Source: Actinoplanes lobatus (GTDB lineage Bacteria; Actinomycetota; Actinomycetes; Mycobacteriales; Micromonosporaceae). From it: a stretch of 64,000 nt of DNA. The position numbers were made by a program, and so were the translations under genes. Positions 34,986 through 42,719 of this stretch are shown one piece after another; positions within the stretch are counted from its first letter, which is position 1, and every line of letters starts with the position of its first letter. The notes under the pieces are model-generated. The model ran no database searches. It was not told the DNA's origin and saw only the letters and a list, made by a program, of their open reading frames with translations. The DNA lies in assembly GCF_014205215.1 (NCBI RefSeq), contig NZ_JACHNC010000001.1:7002501-7066500 (forward strand). Reading direction: 5' to 3'.

Positions 34986-35027
34986 CCATGCGGGCCTCCA
35001 CCCATCTGTCCGTGATCCGGTTCGCGT

Positions 35028-36005
35028 CTACCGGCAGAAGGGTTTGCGGCCCATGGCTGATTCGATGCCACCGAGGACATGCGCCTTGAAATACGTGCCG
35101 TCGGTGTTCCACGCTGCCACCTCGTGGCCGAGAGTGGTCACCCACGAGCGGCCGCCGTCGTAGTACTGGCACCACGAGACCGGGTGGTTACGTCCGTGGC
35201 CGGGATGGCCGCTGCCGCCGGTCGCGCCGTCGGGCAGAGTGGCCTCGTCGACCGTGGCGAGGATACGCACGCCGGTGGGGAACGGGACCAGGTTGTACCA
35301 CTCGTCGGTGAAGTCCCAGCGGCCCGGCAACCCGGCCGTGGAGGCGTCGCGGCGGCTGGTGGTGACGACGGTGCCGGGCTGGTTACGGCCGTGGTCGTAG
35401 TAGTTGGTGCCGCCGAGCAGTCCTTCGTACCATTCCCAGTTGTATTCCGTACCGAAGGCGTTGTGAATGCCGACGAACCCGCCGCCGCCCCGGATGTATT
35501 GCCGTAGCGCGGTCTGTGCGGGGTCGTCGAGCGCGTCGCGGGTGGTGCTCATGAAGATGACCGCGTTGTAGCGGAAGAGCCGGGCGGGGGAGTTGAGCTG
35601 GGTGACGTCCTCGGTCCAGTCGACCGCGAACCCGTTGTCGGCACCGAGTTCGACGAGTCCGCTCTGGGCGGCGTTCGCCGCGGTCAGCGGTGGGTTGAGG
35701 CCGGCGGCGAGCACCGGGCCGAGATGGGCGTGGCGGGGCCCGGCGGTACGGCTGTAGACCAGCACCCGGTACCCGTCGGTGGCCGGGTCGAAGTTGCCCC
35801 AGTCGTGGTAGCAGGAGGGGTCGGGGCCGCGGCAGACGCCGTATTCGACGCGGCCGAGGTTCCGGGCGGAGCTGTCGGGTCCTGCGCCCGACGGCGAGGG
35901 GCCGGCCGCCGGGCGCAGGACGGCGCTGCCGACCAGGATCACGGCTGCGGTCAGGGCTGCGGTCAGGGCTGCGGCGAGCAGCGGGTGGAGTCTCGTGAAG
36001 GACAT
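35028..36005 (-). CDS. Secreted ThuA-like protein
   Basis: 325 residues. A signal peptide or anchor (LLAAALTAALTAAVILVGSAVL) is followed by a ThuA domain: YRVLVYSRTAGPRHAHLGPVLAAGL, YNAVIFMSTTRDALDDPAQTALRQYIRGGGGFVGIHNAFGTEYNWEWYEGLLGGTNYYDH, and PVSWCQYYDGGRSWVTTLGHEVAAW. ThuA folds like class I glutamine amidotransferases but lacks their Cys, and occurs in disaccharide/keto-sugar use. The start is set by AGGAG eight bases before the ATG. It is co-oriented with the citrate synthase-like and CoA-transferase genes, 32 bases downstream of them, so probably in the same transcript. Confidence 0.85.
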   Translation of the reverse strand: MSFTRLHPLLAAALTAALTAAVILVGSAVLRPAAGPSPSGAGPDSSARNLGRVEYGVCRGPDPSCYHDWGNFDPATDGYRVLVYSRTAGPRHAHLGPVLAAGLNPPLTAANAAQSGLVELGADNGFAVDWTEDVTQLNSPARLFRYNAVIFMSTTRDALDDPAQTALRQYIRGGGGFVGIHNAFGTEYNWEWYEGLLGGTNYYDHGRNQPGTVVTTSRRDASTAGLPGRWDFTDEWYNLVPFPTGVRILATVDEATLPDGATGGSGHPGHGRNHPVSWCQYYDGGRSWVTTLGHEVAAWNTDGTYFKAHVLGGIESAMGRKPFCR

Positions 36006-36037
36006 GGGGCGGCTCCTGGATGGTGGAGACCAGCCGG

Positions 36038-36790
36038 TCAGGCGTCTCCGTGGAGGGTGGTGGGCAGGATCGACGGTGGCATCGGTCCTTTGTTGCGGCG
36101 GCCCTGGCCGGTCTCCTCCCAGGCGTGGGCGAGGATGCCGACGCTGCGGCTGAGCACGAACAGACCGCGAGCCAGCGGCGGTGGAAAGCCGAGTTCGCCG
36201 TAGACGACCGCCGTGCAGCCGTCGATGTTGATCGGCACCGGGTGGATCAGTTCTTCGACGGCGCGGGCGGCGCGCAGGTGGTGGCCGTCGACGGTGCCGT
36301 CGGTGACAGCCTGTTCGACCAGGTTGAGCAGAGGTTCGCGGCGCGGGTCGAGGGTGTGGAAACGGTGGCCGAACCCGGGCAGGTACTTCGACCGGGCCTG
36401 CCAGGAGGCGATCACCGTGGCGGCGTCGCGGTCGTGGATCTCCCGCAGCAGTGTCAGGCACTGCTCACCGGCGCCCCCGTGCACGTCACCGAGCAGGTTC
36501 ACTCCGGTCGCCACGGCGTTGTTGAGGCCGACTCCGCAGGTGGCGGCCATCCGGGCGACCGCGATCGACGGCGCGTGCGGCCCGTGGTCCACCGATGACA
36601 CGAGTGCCGCTTCGAGGAGCCGCTCCTGCGCGGGCGCCGGTGGTTCTCCGCGCAGCATCAGCCAGATGATCCCGGCGAAGGAGGTGGTGCCGATCAGGTC
36701 CTGGACCGGTCGCCCGCGCAGTTCGATGACGTTCGGTGCGACGCGGGAGACGGCGGTGCCCCACCAGTCGGCGACGTCCTCGACGGTCAC
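36038..36790 (-). CDS. Citrate synthase/citryl-CoA lyase-like protein
   Basis: 250 residues of the citrate synthase fold, shorter than true citrate synthase (about 370-430), as in proteins annotated citryl-CoA lyase. It has LIGTTSFAGIIWLMLRGEPP, DHGPHAPSIAVARMAATCG, NLLGDVHGGAGEQCLTLL, and LPGFGHRFHTLDPRREPLL with the His of GFGHR. The predicted role is forming or breaking a carbon-carbon bond next to a CoA thioester. It starts at GTG 36790, whose GTGA overlaps the stop of the CoA-transferase gene, so the two are translationally coupled and likely act in sequence. Substrate unknown. Confidence 0.85.
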   Translation of the reverse strand: MTVEDVADWWGTAVSRVAPNVIELRGRPVQDLIGTTSFAGIIWLMLRGEPPAPAQERLLEAALVSSVDHGPHAPSIAVARMAATCGVGLNNAVATGVNLLGDVHGGAGEQCLTLLREIHDRDAATVIASWQARSKYLPGFGHRFHTLDPRREPLLNLVEQAVTDGTVDGHHLRAARAVEELIHPVPINIDGCTAVVYGELGFPPPLARGLFVLSRSVGILAHAWEETGQGRRNKGPMPPSILPTTLHGDA

Positions 36791-37953
36791 GGCGCGGCCA
36801 CCTCCTTGAACTCGGCGTTGTGCTCTCCCAGTAGCGGCGGCGGTGCCGGTGGGCGCATCGGTACGCCGTCGACGAGGACACCGTTGCCGCTGACCCGCAG
36901 GGTGCGGCCGGGATGTGCGGGGAACTCCAGGTCGGTGAAGAAGCCGCGGTCGCGCAGTTGGTCGAGCTGGGCGGCCTGTGCGACGGTCAGGATCCGGGCG
37001 GCGGGAACACCGGCGGCGGCCAGCAGGGTCTCCCATTCCCCCGCGGGCCGCCGCCGGAGCGCGGTGTCGATCTCGTCGTTGAGTGCCGCCCGGTGCTGTT
37101 TGCGGGCCTCCCGTTCGGCGAACCGTTCGTCGGTGGCCAGGTCAGGCCGTCCGATCAGCCGGCACAGGGTCTCGAACTGTTCCTGCCGGTTGGCGGCGAT
37201 GTTGAGCGGCCCGTCGGCGGCGTGGAAGGTGCCCGACGGCGCCGCGGTCGCGTTCTGGTCGCCCATGGGCTCCGGCGGAACCCCGCTGACCAGGTAGTTC
37301 GACATGGCCCAGCCCATCGCCGACAGCGATGTCTCGAGCATGGACACATCAAGGGCGACCCCTTTTCCGGTACGGGTACGCCCGGCCAGTGCCGCCGAGA
37401 TGGACAGTGCCGCGACGAGTCCACCGACGGTGTCCGAGACGGGGAAGCCGACCCGCAGCGGCGCGGTATCCGGAGTGCCGGTGACGCTCATCATCCCGGA
37501 CAGGCCCTGGATGATCTGGTCGTAGGCGGGCGCGTGGCGCATCGGCCCGGTCTGGCCGAATCCGGAGATGGCGCAGTAGATCAGCCGTGGGTTGAGCCGG
37601 TGCAGGACCTCCCAGCCATAGCCGAGGCGGTCCAGTACGCCGGCGCGGAAGTTTTCCAGCAGGACGTCGGCCTCGTGGACGAGGCTCTCGAAGACGGTGC
37701 GGTCGCCGGTGTCCTTCAGGTCCAGTTCGACGGACTTCTTGCCGGCGTTCTGGGCGAGGAACGAGGCGCCGAGGGCAGCACGGTTGAGCGCGGGTTCGGG
37801 GCCGAGGGAACGGGCCAGATCCCCGTTGCCGGGTCGTTCGATCTTGACGATCTCGGCCCCGAGGAGCATCAGCTGGTAGCTGCAATAGGGGCCGGCCAGG
37901 ACGTTGGTCAGGTCGAGGACCCGGATGCCGTGCAGGGGTCGGTCGTCATCCAT
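36787..37953 (-). CDS. Class III (CaiB/BaiF) CoA-transferase
   Basis: 388 residues starting MDDDRPLHGIRVLDLTNVLAGPYCSYQLMLLGAEIVKIERPGNGD, the standard opening of family III transferases. The catalytic Asp lies in LDLKDTGD, and FESLVHEADVLLENFRAGVLDRLGYGW, GFGQTGP and YDQIIQGLSGMMSVTG follow. It moves CoA between carboxylic acids through an anhydride intermediate, so it should activate the acid made by this pathway. It is the first gene of a minus-strand run (CoA-transferase, lyase-like, ThuA-like) and is divergent from the aldehyde dehydrogenase, with a 27-base operator candidate between them. Confidence 0.92.
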   Translation of the reverse strand: MDDDRPLHGIRVLDLTNVLAGPYCSYQLMLLGAEIVKIERPGNGDLARSLGPEPALNRAALGASFLAQNAGKKSVELDLKDTGDRTVFESLVHEADVLLENFRAGVLDRLGYGWEVLHRLNPRLIYCAISGFGQTGPMRHAPAYDQIIQGLSGMMSVTGTPDTAPLRVGFPVSDTVGGLVAALSISAALAGRTRTGKGVALDVSMLETSLSAMGWAMSNYLVSGVPPEPMGDQNATAAPSGTFHAADGPLNIAANRQEQFETLCRLIGRPDLATDERFAEREARKQHRAALNDEIDTALRRRPAGEWETLLAAAGVPAARILTVAQAAQLDQLRDRGFFTDLEFPAHPGRTLRVSGNGVLVDGVPMRPPAPPPLLGEHNAEFKEVAAP

Positions 37954-38019
37954 GGGCGTGCCCTTCGGTCGGCATGGGCGGGAATCGATGTCGGCCATTG
38001 CCAGGGGACTTCGCGGCCC

Positions 38020-38046
38020 GTACGTTACACCTAGTCCACAGGACGG
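38020..38046. promoter_or_regulatory. Candidate IclR-family operator, site 1
   Basis: The 27 bases begin GTACGTTACAC and continue AGTCCACAGGACGG. They match 45713-45739 at 24 of 27 positions. A GTCC-N3-GGAC dyad is inside. The site is between the divergent CoA-transferase and ALDH genes, 41 bases upstream of the ALDH start. Binding by the IclR protein at 44792 is inferred. Confidence 0.65.
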
Positions 38047-38086
38047 TCTAGAAGGACCACCACGCGGATCGCTTAGAGGAGTGGCG

Positions 38087-39529
38087 ATGGCCGACAAACC
38101 TGAGATAACCCAGGTCGGAAGCCTGATCGGAGGTGTTTGGGTGACCGATGGTCCGCAGGTCGAACGGACCGGCCCGTGGACCCGCCTGGTCGTCAGCACG
38201 GCACGCCAGGCCCAGCTGCAGGAGGTGGCGACTGCTCTGACGTACGCCCGGGCGGGAGCGAAGGCCGTCGCCCGCATGCCGCCCGCCGACCGTGCCGACA
38301 TCCTCGATCGCGCCGCCGCCGAAGCCGTACACCGCCGTACCGAACTCGCCGAACTGCTCGCCCTGGAGCTCGGCAAACCGGTCAAGGACGGTCGCGGCGA
38401 GATCGACCGGGTCGCGGACACGTTCGCCGTGTGTGCCGCCGAGGCCCGCCGGATCGGGGGTGAGGTGCTGCCGGTCGCCGGCTGGGGACGTGGCGTCGGC
38501 ACCACCGCGCTCACCCAGCGGACGCCGATCGGGATCGCGCTGGCCATCACCCCGTTCAACGCGCCCGCCAACCTCCTGGCGCACAAGCTCGGCGCCTCCT
38601 TCGCCGCCGGCAACACCACGCTGGTCAAACCCCCGCCGCAGGCGCCCGCATCGTCGGTTGCCGTGGTGCGACTGCTGCTCGACTGCGGGTTGCCACCCGA
38701 GGCGGTGCAGGTGTTGCACGGCGGTGCCGAGGTCGGTGCGGCCCTCAGCGCGGCGTCCGAGGTCGGCGTCATCAGCTTCACCGGCAGCCCGGAGACGGGC
38801 GCGGCCGTAGCTCGTGCGGCGGGGGCGAAACGTCTGGTCATGGAGCTCGGCGGGAACGCCGCGACGATCGTCTGCGAGGACGCGGACATCGCGGCGGCGG
38901 CCCGGGTGTGTGCCGCGACCGGGTACAGCAACTCGGGCCAGAGCTGCATCTCGGTGCAGCGCATCTACGTGGACCGGCGCCGCTACGACGAGTTCGTCGA
39001 CGCGTTCACCCGCGAGGTCGAGAAGCTGACCGTCGGCGACCCCAGCGATCCCGGCACCGACGTCGGCTCGATGGTCGACGACCACGCCGCCGAACGGGTC
39101 GTCAGCTGGGCCCGCGAGGCGGTCACGGGTGGGGCGTCGATCACCACCGGCGGCCACCGTGACGGGGCCACGGTCATCCCCACGGTCGTGGCCGCACCAC
39201 CGGCCGACGCGCGGTTGATCCGGGACGAGGTGTTCGGGGCGGTGGTCAGCGTGACCGCATTCGATGAGTTCGACCAGGTGCTGACAACCTGCAACGACAG
39301 CCGGTACGGCCTACAGGCGGGCCTGTTCACCTTCGACGTCCGCCGGATCTTCACCGCCTGGCGTGAACTGGAGGTCGGCGGTCTCGTCGTCAACGGCTCG
39401 TCGAACTTCCGCCTCGACCACGTCCCGTTCGGCGGCGTCAAGGACTCCGGGTTCGGCCGCGAGTCGCCACGCTGGATGATCGACGACTACACGTCGGTCA
39501 AGACGCTGCTCCTGCGCGGCATCTCTTAA
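38087..39529 (+). CDS. NAD(P)-dependent aldehyde dehydrogenase
   Basis: 480 residues, full ALDH length. It has TPFNAPANLLAHKLGASFAAGNTTLVKPPPQAP (cofactor site), FTGSPETGAAVARAAG, the general base Glu in MELGGN, nucleophile Cys287 in GQSCIS, DEVFGAVVSV and PFGGVKDSGFGRE. It oxidises an aldehyde to an acid. GAGGAG lies five bases before ATG 38087. In context it could take the aldehyde made by the ThDP enzyme at 40932 and hand the acid to the CoA-transferase. Its stop TAA overlaps the stop of the inserted tnpB on the other strand. Confidence 0.93.
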   Translation: MADKPEITQVGSLIGGVWVTDGPQVERTGPWTRLVVSTARQAQLQEVATALTYARAGAKAVARMPPADRADILDRAAAEAVHRRTELAELLALELGKPVKDGRGEIDRVADTFAVCAAEARRIGGEVLPVAGWGRGVGTTALTQRTPIGIALAITPFNAPANLLAHKLGASFAAGNTTLVKPPPQAPASSVAVVRLLLDCGLPPEAVQVLHGGAEVGAALSAASEVGVISFTGSPETGAAVARAAGAKRLVMELGGNAATIVCEDADIAAAARVCAATGYSNSGQSCISVQRIYVDRRRYDEFVDAFTREVEKLTVGDPSDPGTDVGSMVDDHAAERVVSWAREAVTGGASITTGGHRDGATVIPTVVAAPPADARLIRDEVFGAVVSVTAFDEFDQVLTTCNDSRYGLQAGLFTFDVRRIFTAWRELEVGGLVVNGSSNFRLDHVPFGGVKDSGFGRESPRWMIDDYTSVKTLLLRGIS

Positions 39530-40773
39530 CGATCCCCACGGATGAATCCGGGGGATTTCCCTCCGGGGCCAGGCCCTGGATTCCCAGCTCGGACCGCACC
39601 TGATCCACCATCCCGGTAGGAGGCGATCAGATGTCTCACGTCGTCGGCACTGGCACGGTCGCGTTCAGCCGTGGCGAGGATCGTCCTCGCGGCGTTGAGG
39701 TCACGGTCTGCGGTGTAGCCGCAGGCCGCGCACTCGAAGACTCTTACGCCCAGTCCGAGGCGGTGATTGGCTCTCTCGCCGCACGCGGAGCAGGTCATCG
39801 TGGTGTAGGCGGGCGGCACCAGCACCACCTTCCGGCCCGCCCGCATGCCACGCTCGACAAGTTCCCGCTTGCACGCGCCGATCGCCGCGTCAGCGGCCTT
39901 ACCGGCCATCCGCGACTTGGCGAGGAACTTCGGCTTGAAGTCCTCCACAGCGATCAGGCTGTGATGCTCGGTGACGTTCTTCGCCCAGACACGGGCGTCG
40001 TAGGTGTTCTGCCGAGCCGCCCTCTTCGCGATCCGGGCGGCCTGCCGTTTCGCGGTCTGGTAGCCCTTCGACTGCGGCCGGCCCTTCGGCCGGCGGCGGC
40101 GAGCCATCCTGCGCTGCGCCTTGGCCAGTTCAGCCGCGCACCGTTTGCGGTGGCCGAGGTGCGGCAGGTCGAACCGGGGGTTGGTGGTGGCGGCGGTCGT
40201 GGTTACGCCCCAGTCGACGCCGATACCGGGCAGGTCCGCCCCGGGTGTGTCGATCGTGTCCCGACGGATTACGAACGAGGCGTACCAATGCCCGAGGCCG
40301 TCGCGGTAGACCCGCACGCTGGACGGGTCGCACGGCAGCTCCCGGGACCACACGACCGGGATCGTGACCCTACCCGGCAGGCGAAGCCGACCGCCCTGGA
40401 TCGAGAAGCCCCGAGTCGTGTACTCCAAACTCGGCAACGCGTCCTTGAGCCGCTTGACCTTCGGACGGCCCCGCCCCTTCACCGTGAACCAATGGTTCAG
40501 GGCCGCCCCGTAGGTGCGCAGCGTCTGCTGCTGGGCGACCTGCGACCCGGCCTGCAGCCAGGCGTTACGGCTCCGAGCCTCGGTCAGCAGCTTGGACAGC
40601 TTGCCGAACGTCGGCTTGCGGCGAGTCCTCTGCTGGTGGACGGCTTCGTTCCACAGCCACCGGCAGCGACCCCACTCGCCGAGAAGTGCGGCCTCCGCGA
40701 TGCGGCCGGGCCGCAGGCGGTAGGTGTAACGCACCGTCTCATCCACATCGGACACCATACCCGCGCAGCCCAA
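39526..40773 (-). CDS. tnpB: TnpB (IS200/IS605 OrfB) RNA-guided nuclease
   Basis: 415 residues with an N-terminal helix-rich domain (YTYRLRPGRIAEAALLGEWGRCRWLWNEAV), RuvC acidic residues in GIGVDWG, IAVEDFKPK and TADRDLNAARTIL, and a zinc ribbon with CSACG and CAACG. All expected catalytic residues are present, so it looks functional. TnpB uses an omega RNA from the 3' end of its gene and flank to cut DNA at the donor site. No tnpA is present. The last coding residues (GGKSPGFIRGDR) fall in the element's end hairpin, and the stop codon comes from flanking ALDH sequence. Confidence 0.93.
   Translation of the reverse strand: MGCAGMVSDVDETVRYTYRLRPGRIAEAALLGEWGRCRWLWNEAVHQQRTRRKPTFGKLSKLLTEARSRNAWLQAGSQVAQQQTLRTYGAALNHWFTVKGRGRPKVKRLKDALPSLEYTTRGFSIQGGRLRLPGRVTIPVVWSRELPCDPSSVRVYRDGLGHWYASFVIRRDTIDTPGADLPGIGVDWGVTTTAATTNPRFDLPHLGHRKRCAAELAKAQRRMARRRRPKGRPQSKGYQTAKRQAARIAKRAARQNTYDARVWAKNVTEHHSLIAVEDFKPKFLAKSRMAGKAADAAIGACKRELVERGMRAGRKVVLVPPAYTTMTCSACGERANHRLGLGVRVFECAACGYTADRDLNAARTILATAERDRASADDVRHLIASYRDGGSGAVRAGNPGPGPGGKSPGFIRGDR
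39534..39560 (+). repeat. Element-end hairpin, tnpB 3' side
   Basis: CCCC-A-CGGAT-GA-ATCCG-GGGG followed by ATTTCC. It has the same architecture as 40892-40917 and lies inside the final tnpB codons. It is the likely right end and part of the omega RNA. Confidence 0.7.
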
Positions 40774-40891
40774 CGACCCTGGAGACCGTGAAGAGGTATG
40801 TGGAGAACCAGCGCAATGTCTGACCAGACGCCTATCCGCCTTGACGGCGGATCGGCTATCCCTGACCTGCTCCGCAGGAGTCCCGTTTCCT

Positions 40892-40917
40892 CCCCACGGC
40901 TAAAGCCGGGGGTTTCC
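40892..40917 (+). repeat. Element-end hairpin, tnpB 5' side
   Basis: CCCC-A-CGGCT-AA-AGCCG-GGGG followed by TTTCC. It is an imperfect direct repeat of 39534-39560 with compensating stem changes, which supports a conserved structure rather than conserved sequence. Confidence 0.7.
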
Positions 40918-40931
40918 ACGGAAGATTTTCG

Positions 40932-42662
40932 ATGAGCGACACCGCCGCCGAGGCCCTGGTCGCCCAGCTCGAGTCGTACGGTGTCGAGCACATCTTCGGC
41001 ACCTGCGGGCACACCAACATCGCCCTGCTCGACGCGATCGGCCGCAGCCGGATCCGGTTCGTGATCGCCCGCCACGAGCAGGCCGCCGCGCACGCCGCCG
41101 ACGGCTACGCCCGCGCCACCGGCCGGACCGGGGTCGTGCTGCTGCATGTCGGCCCCGGCATGACCAATGCCGTCACCGGTGTGATGACCGCGGCCCTCGA
41201 CTCGGTGCCGCTGGTCGCGATCGCGGGGGACGTCCCGTCCTACTACTTCGGCCGGCACCCGCACCAGGAGGTGAACCTGCACGCCGACGGCGACCAGACC
41301 GCGATCTACCGGCCGTTCGTCAAACGCGCCTGGCAGGTCCACCGGGCCGAGGACCTGGCCCGATTCACCGAACGCGCGTTCTGGACGGCCGCCTCCGGCC
41401 GGCCCGGGGCTGTGCTGCTCAGTGTGCCGATGGATCACTTCTCCCGGCCGTTGCCCGCCGTGCGGGAGTATCCGCTCGCCGTGGTGCGGCGGCCGGACCT
41501 GCCGGCCGAGGTGGCCGAGCAGATCGCCGGGCTGCTCCTGCAGGCCCAGCGGCCACTGGTCTACCTGGGCGGTGGGCTGCGGCGCGGGCCCGGCCTGGAC
41601 GCGCTGCGGGAACTGGTCGAGCACCTCGACATCCCGGTCGTGCACTCACTGATGGCCAAAGGCACCCTGTCCGACGACCATCCGCTGCTGCTGGGCATGC
41701 CCGGGTTCTGGGGACTGGAGATCACCAACCGGTACACCCGGGAAGCCGACGTGGTCCTGGCCCTGGCCACCCGGTTCGCCGAGACCGACGCCAGCAGTTG
41801 GGACCGCCGCTACACGTGGCAGTTCCCGCCCGGGCGGCTGATCCAGATCGACATCGACCCGGCGGAGATCGGCCGGAACTTCCCGGTCGCCGTCGGTGCG
41901 GTCGCCGACGTCACCCGGGCAGTCCAGGCGATCAACACTGCCGTGCGCGCCCGGCAATCCGAGCCCCGGCCGCACGAAGGCCTTCGGGAGACCATCACCG
42001 CGGCGCGGCGGACCCTGTTCGCCGACAGCCGGGGACGCGGAGCCAGCGACAGGTTCCCCCTGCGCCCGGAGCGGATCCTCGCCGACCTGCGCGAGATCCT
42101 GCCGGCGGACGCGGTGCTGGTCACCGACGTGGGCTGGAACAAGAACGGCGTCGCCCAATGCTATGAGCTGCCGGAACAGGGGCGGTTCATCACGCCGGGC
42201 GGGGCGTCCACGATGGGGTTCGGGCCGGCGGCCGCCGTCGGGGTGCAGATCGCCGAACCGGACCGCACGGTGGTCGCGCTGGTCGGCGACGGCGGGATGA
42301 GCGCCCAGCTGCCGGCGCTGCCGATGGCCGTCGAGCAGGGCGCGCCGGTGATCTTCGTGGTGATGAACAACGGATCCCACGGCACCATCAGTGACCTGCA
42401 AGCCGTGAACTTCGGCCAGAGCTACGGCTGTGACTTCACCGGGCCGGACGGCAAACCGTACAGCCCGGATTTCGCCGCCCTGGGCCGTGCCTGCGGCGCC
42501 GACGGCTACAACCTTACGACCGCCGACGGTCTCGGCGAGGCCCTGCGGACGGCACTGGCCGCACGCCGGCCGGCCGTCATCGATGTGCCGATGGTCAACG
42601 AGCCGGTGCCCACCCCGGGCCACTGGAACATCAAGGACATCTACCAGGGCGTCTTCGAATAG
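40932..42662 (+). CDS. Thiamine diphosphate-dependent enzyme (acetolactate synthase-like)
   Basis: 576 residues with the three-domain ThDP layout. The activating Glu is in ARHEQAAAHAADGYARATG. The central domain follows (RPLVYLGGGLRRGPGLDALRELVEHLDIPVV...). The ThDP/Mg motif is GDGGMSAQLPALPMAVEQGAPVIFVVMNN. Likely reactions are decarboxylation of a 2-oxo acid or carboligation; an oxalyl-CoA decarboxylase-like role is also possible because a class III CoA-transferase is nearby. The ATG follows GGAAG by seven bases. The TnpB element now lies directly upstream and may affect expression. It is followed 57 bases later by the PQQ enzyme. Confidence 0.9.
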   Translation: MSDTAAEALVAQLESYGVEHIFGTCGHTNIALLDAIGRSRIRFVIARHEQAAAHAADGYARATGRTGVVLLHVGPGMTNAVTGVMTAALDSVPLVAIAGDVPSYYFGRHPHQEVNLHADGDQTAIYRPFVKRAWQVHRAEDLARFTERAFWTAASGRPGAVLLSVPMDHFSRPLPAVREYPLAVVRRPDLPAEVAEQIAGLLLQAQRPLVYLGGGLRRGPGLDALRELVEHLDIPVVHSLMAKGTLSDDHPLLLGMPGFWGLEITNRYTREADVVLALATRFAETDASSWDRRYTWQFPPGRLIQIDIDPAEIGRNFPVAVGAVADVTRAVQAINTAVRARQSEPRPHEGLRETITAARRTLFADSRGRGASDRFPLRPERILADLREILPADAVLVTDVGWNKNGVAQCYELPEQGRFITPGGASTMGFGPAAAVGVQIAEPDRTVVALVGDGGMSAQLPALPMAVEQGAPVIFVVMNNGSHGTISDLQAVNFGQSYGCDFTGPDGKPYSPDFAALGRACGADGYNLTTADGLGEALRTALAARRPAVIDVPMVNEPVPTPGHWNIKDIYQGVFE

Positions 42663-42719
42663 CCCCGCCCTCAGCAGAACCGACTCCGGATTCCACCGTC
42701 CCGAAGAGGTGACCTCAGC

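Larger units (their letters stand above)
39530..40925 (-). mobile_element. TnpB-only IS200/IS605-type element
   Basis: Ends were inferred from two matching hairpins. Outside them lie the ALDH stop on one side and the leader of the ThDP gene on the other. The element sits between two genes that otherwise read as one plus-strand operon. Exact end bases are not fixed. Confidence 0.65.
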
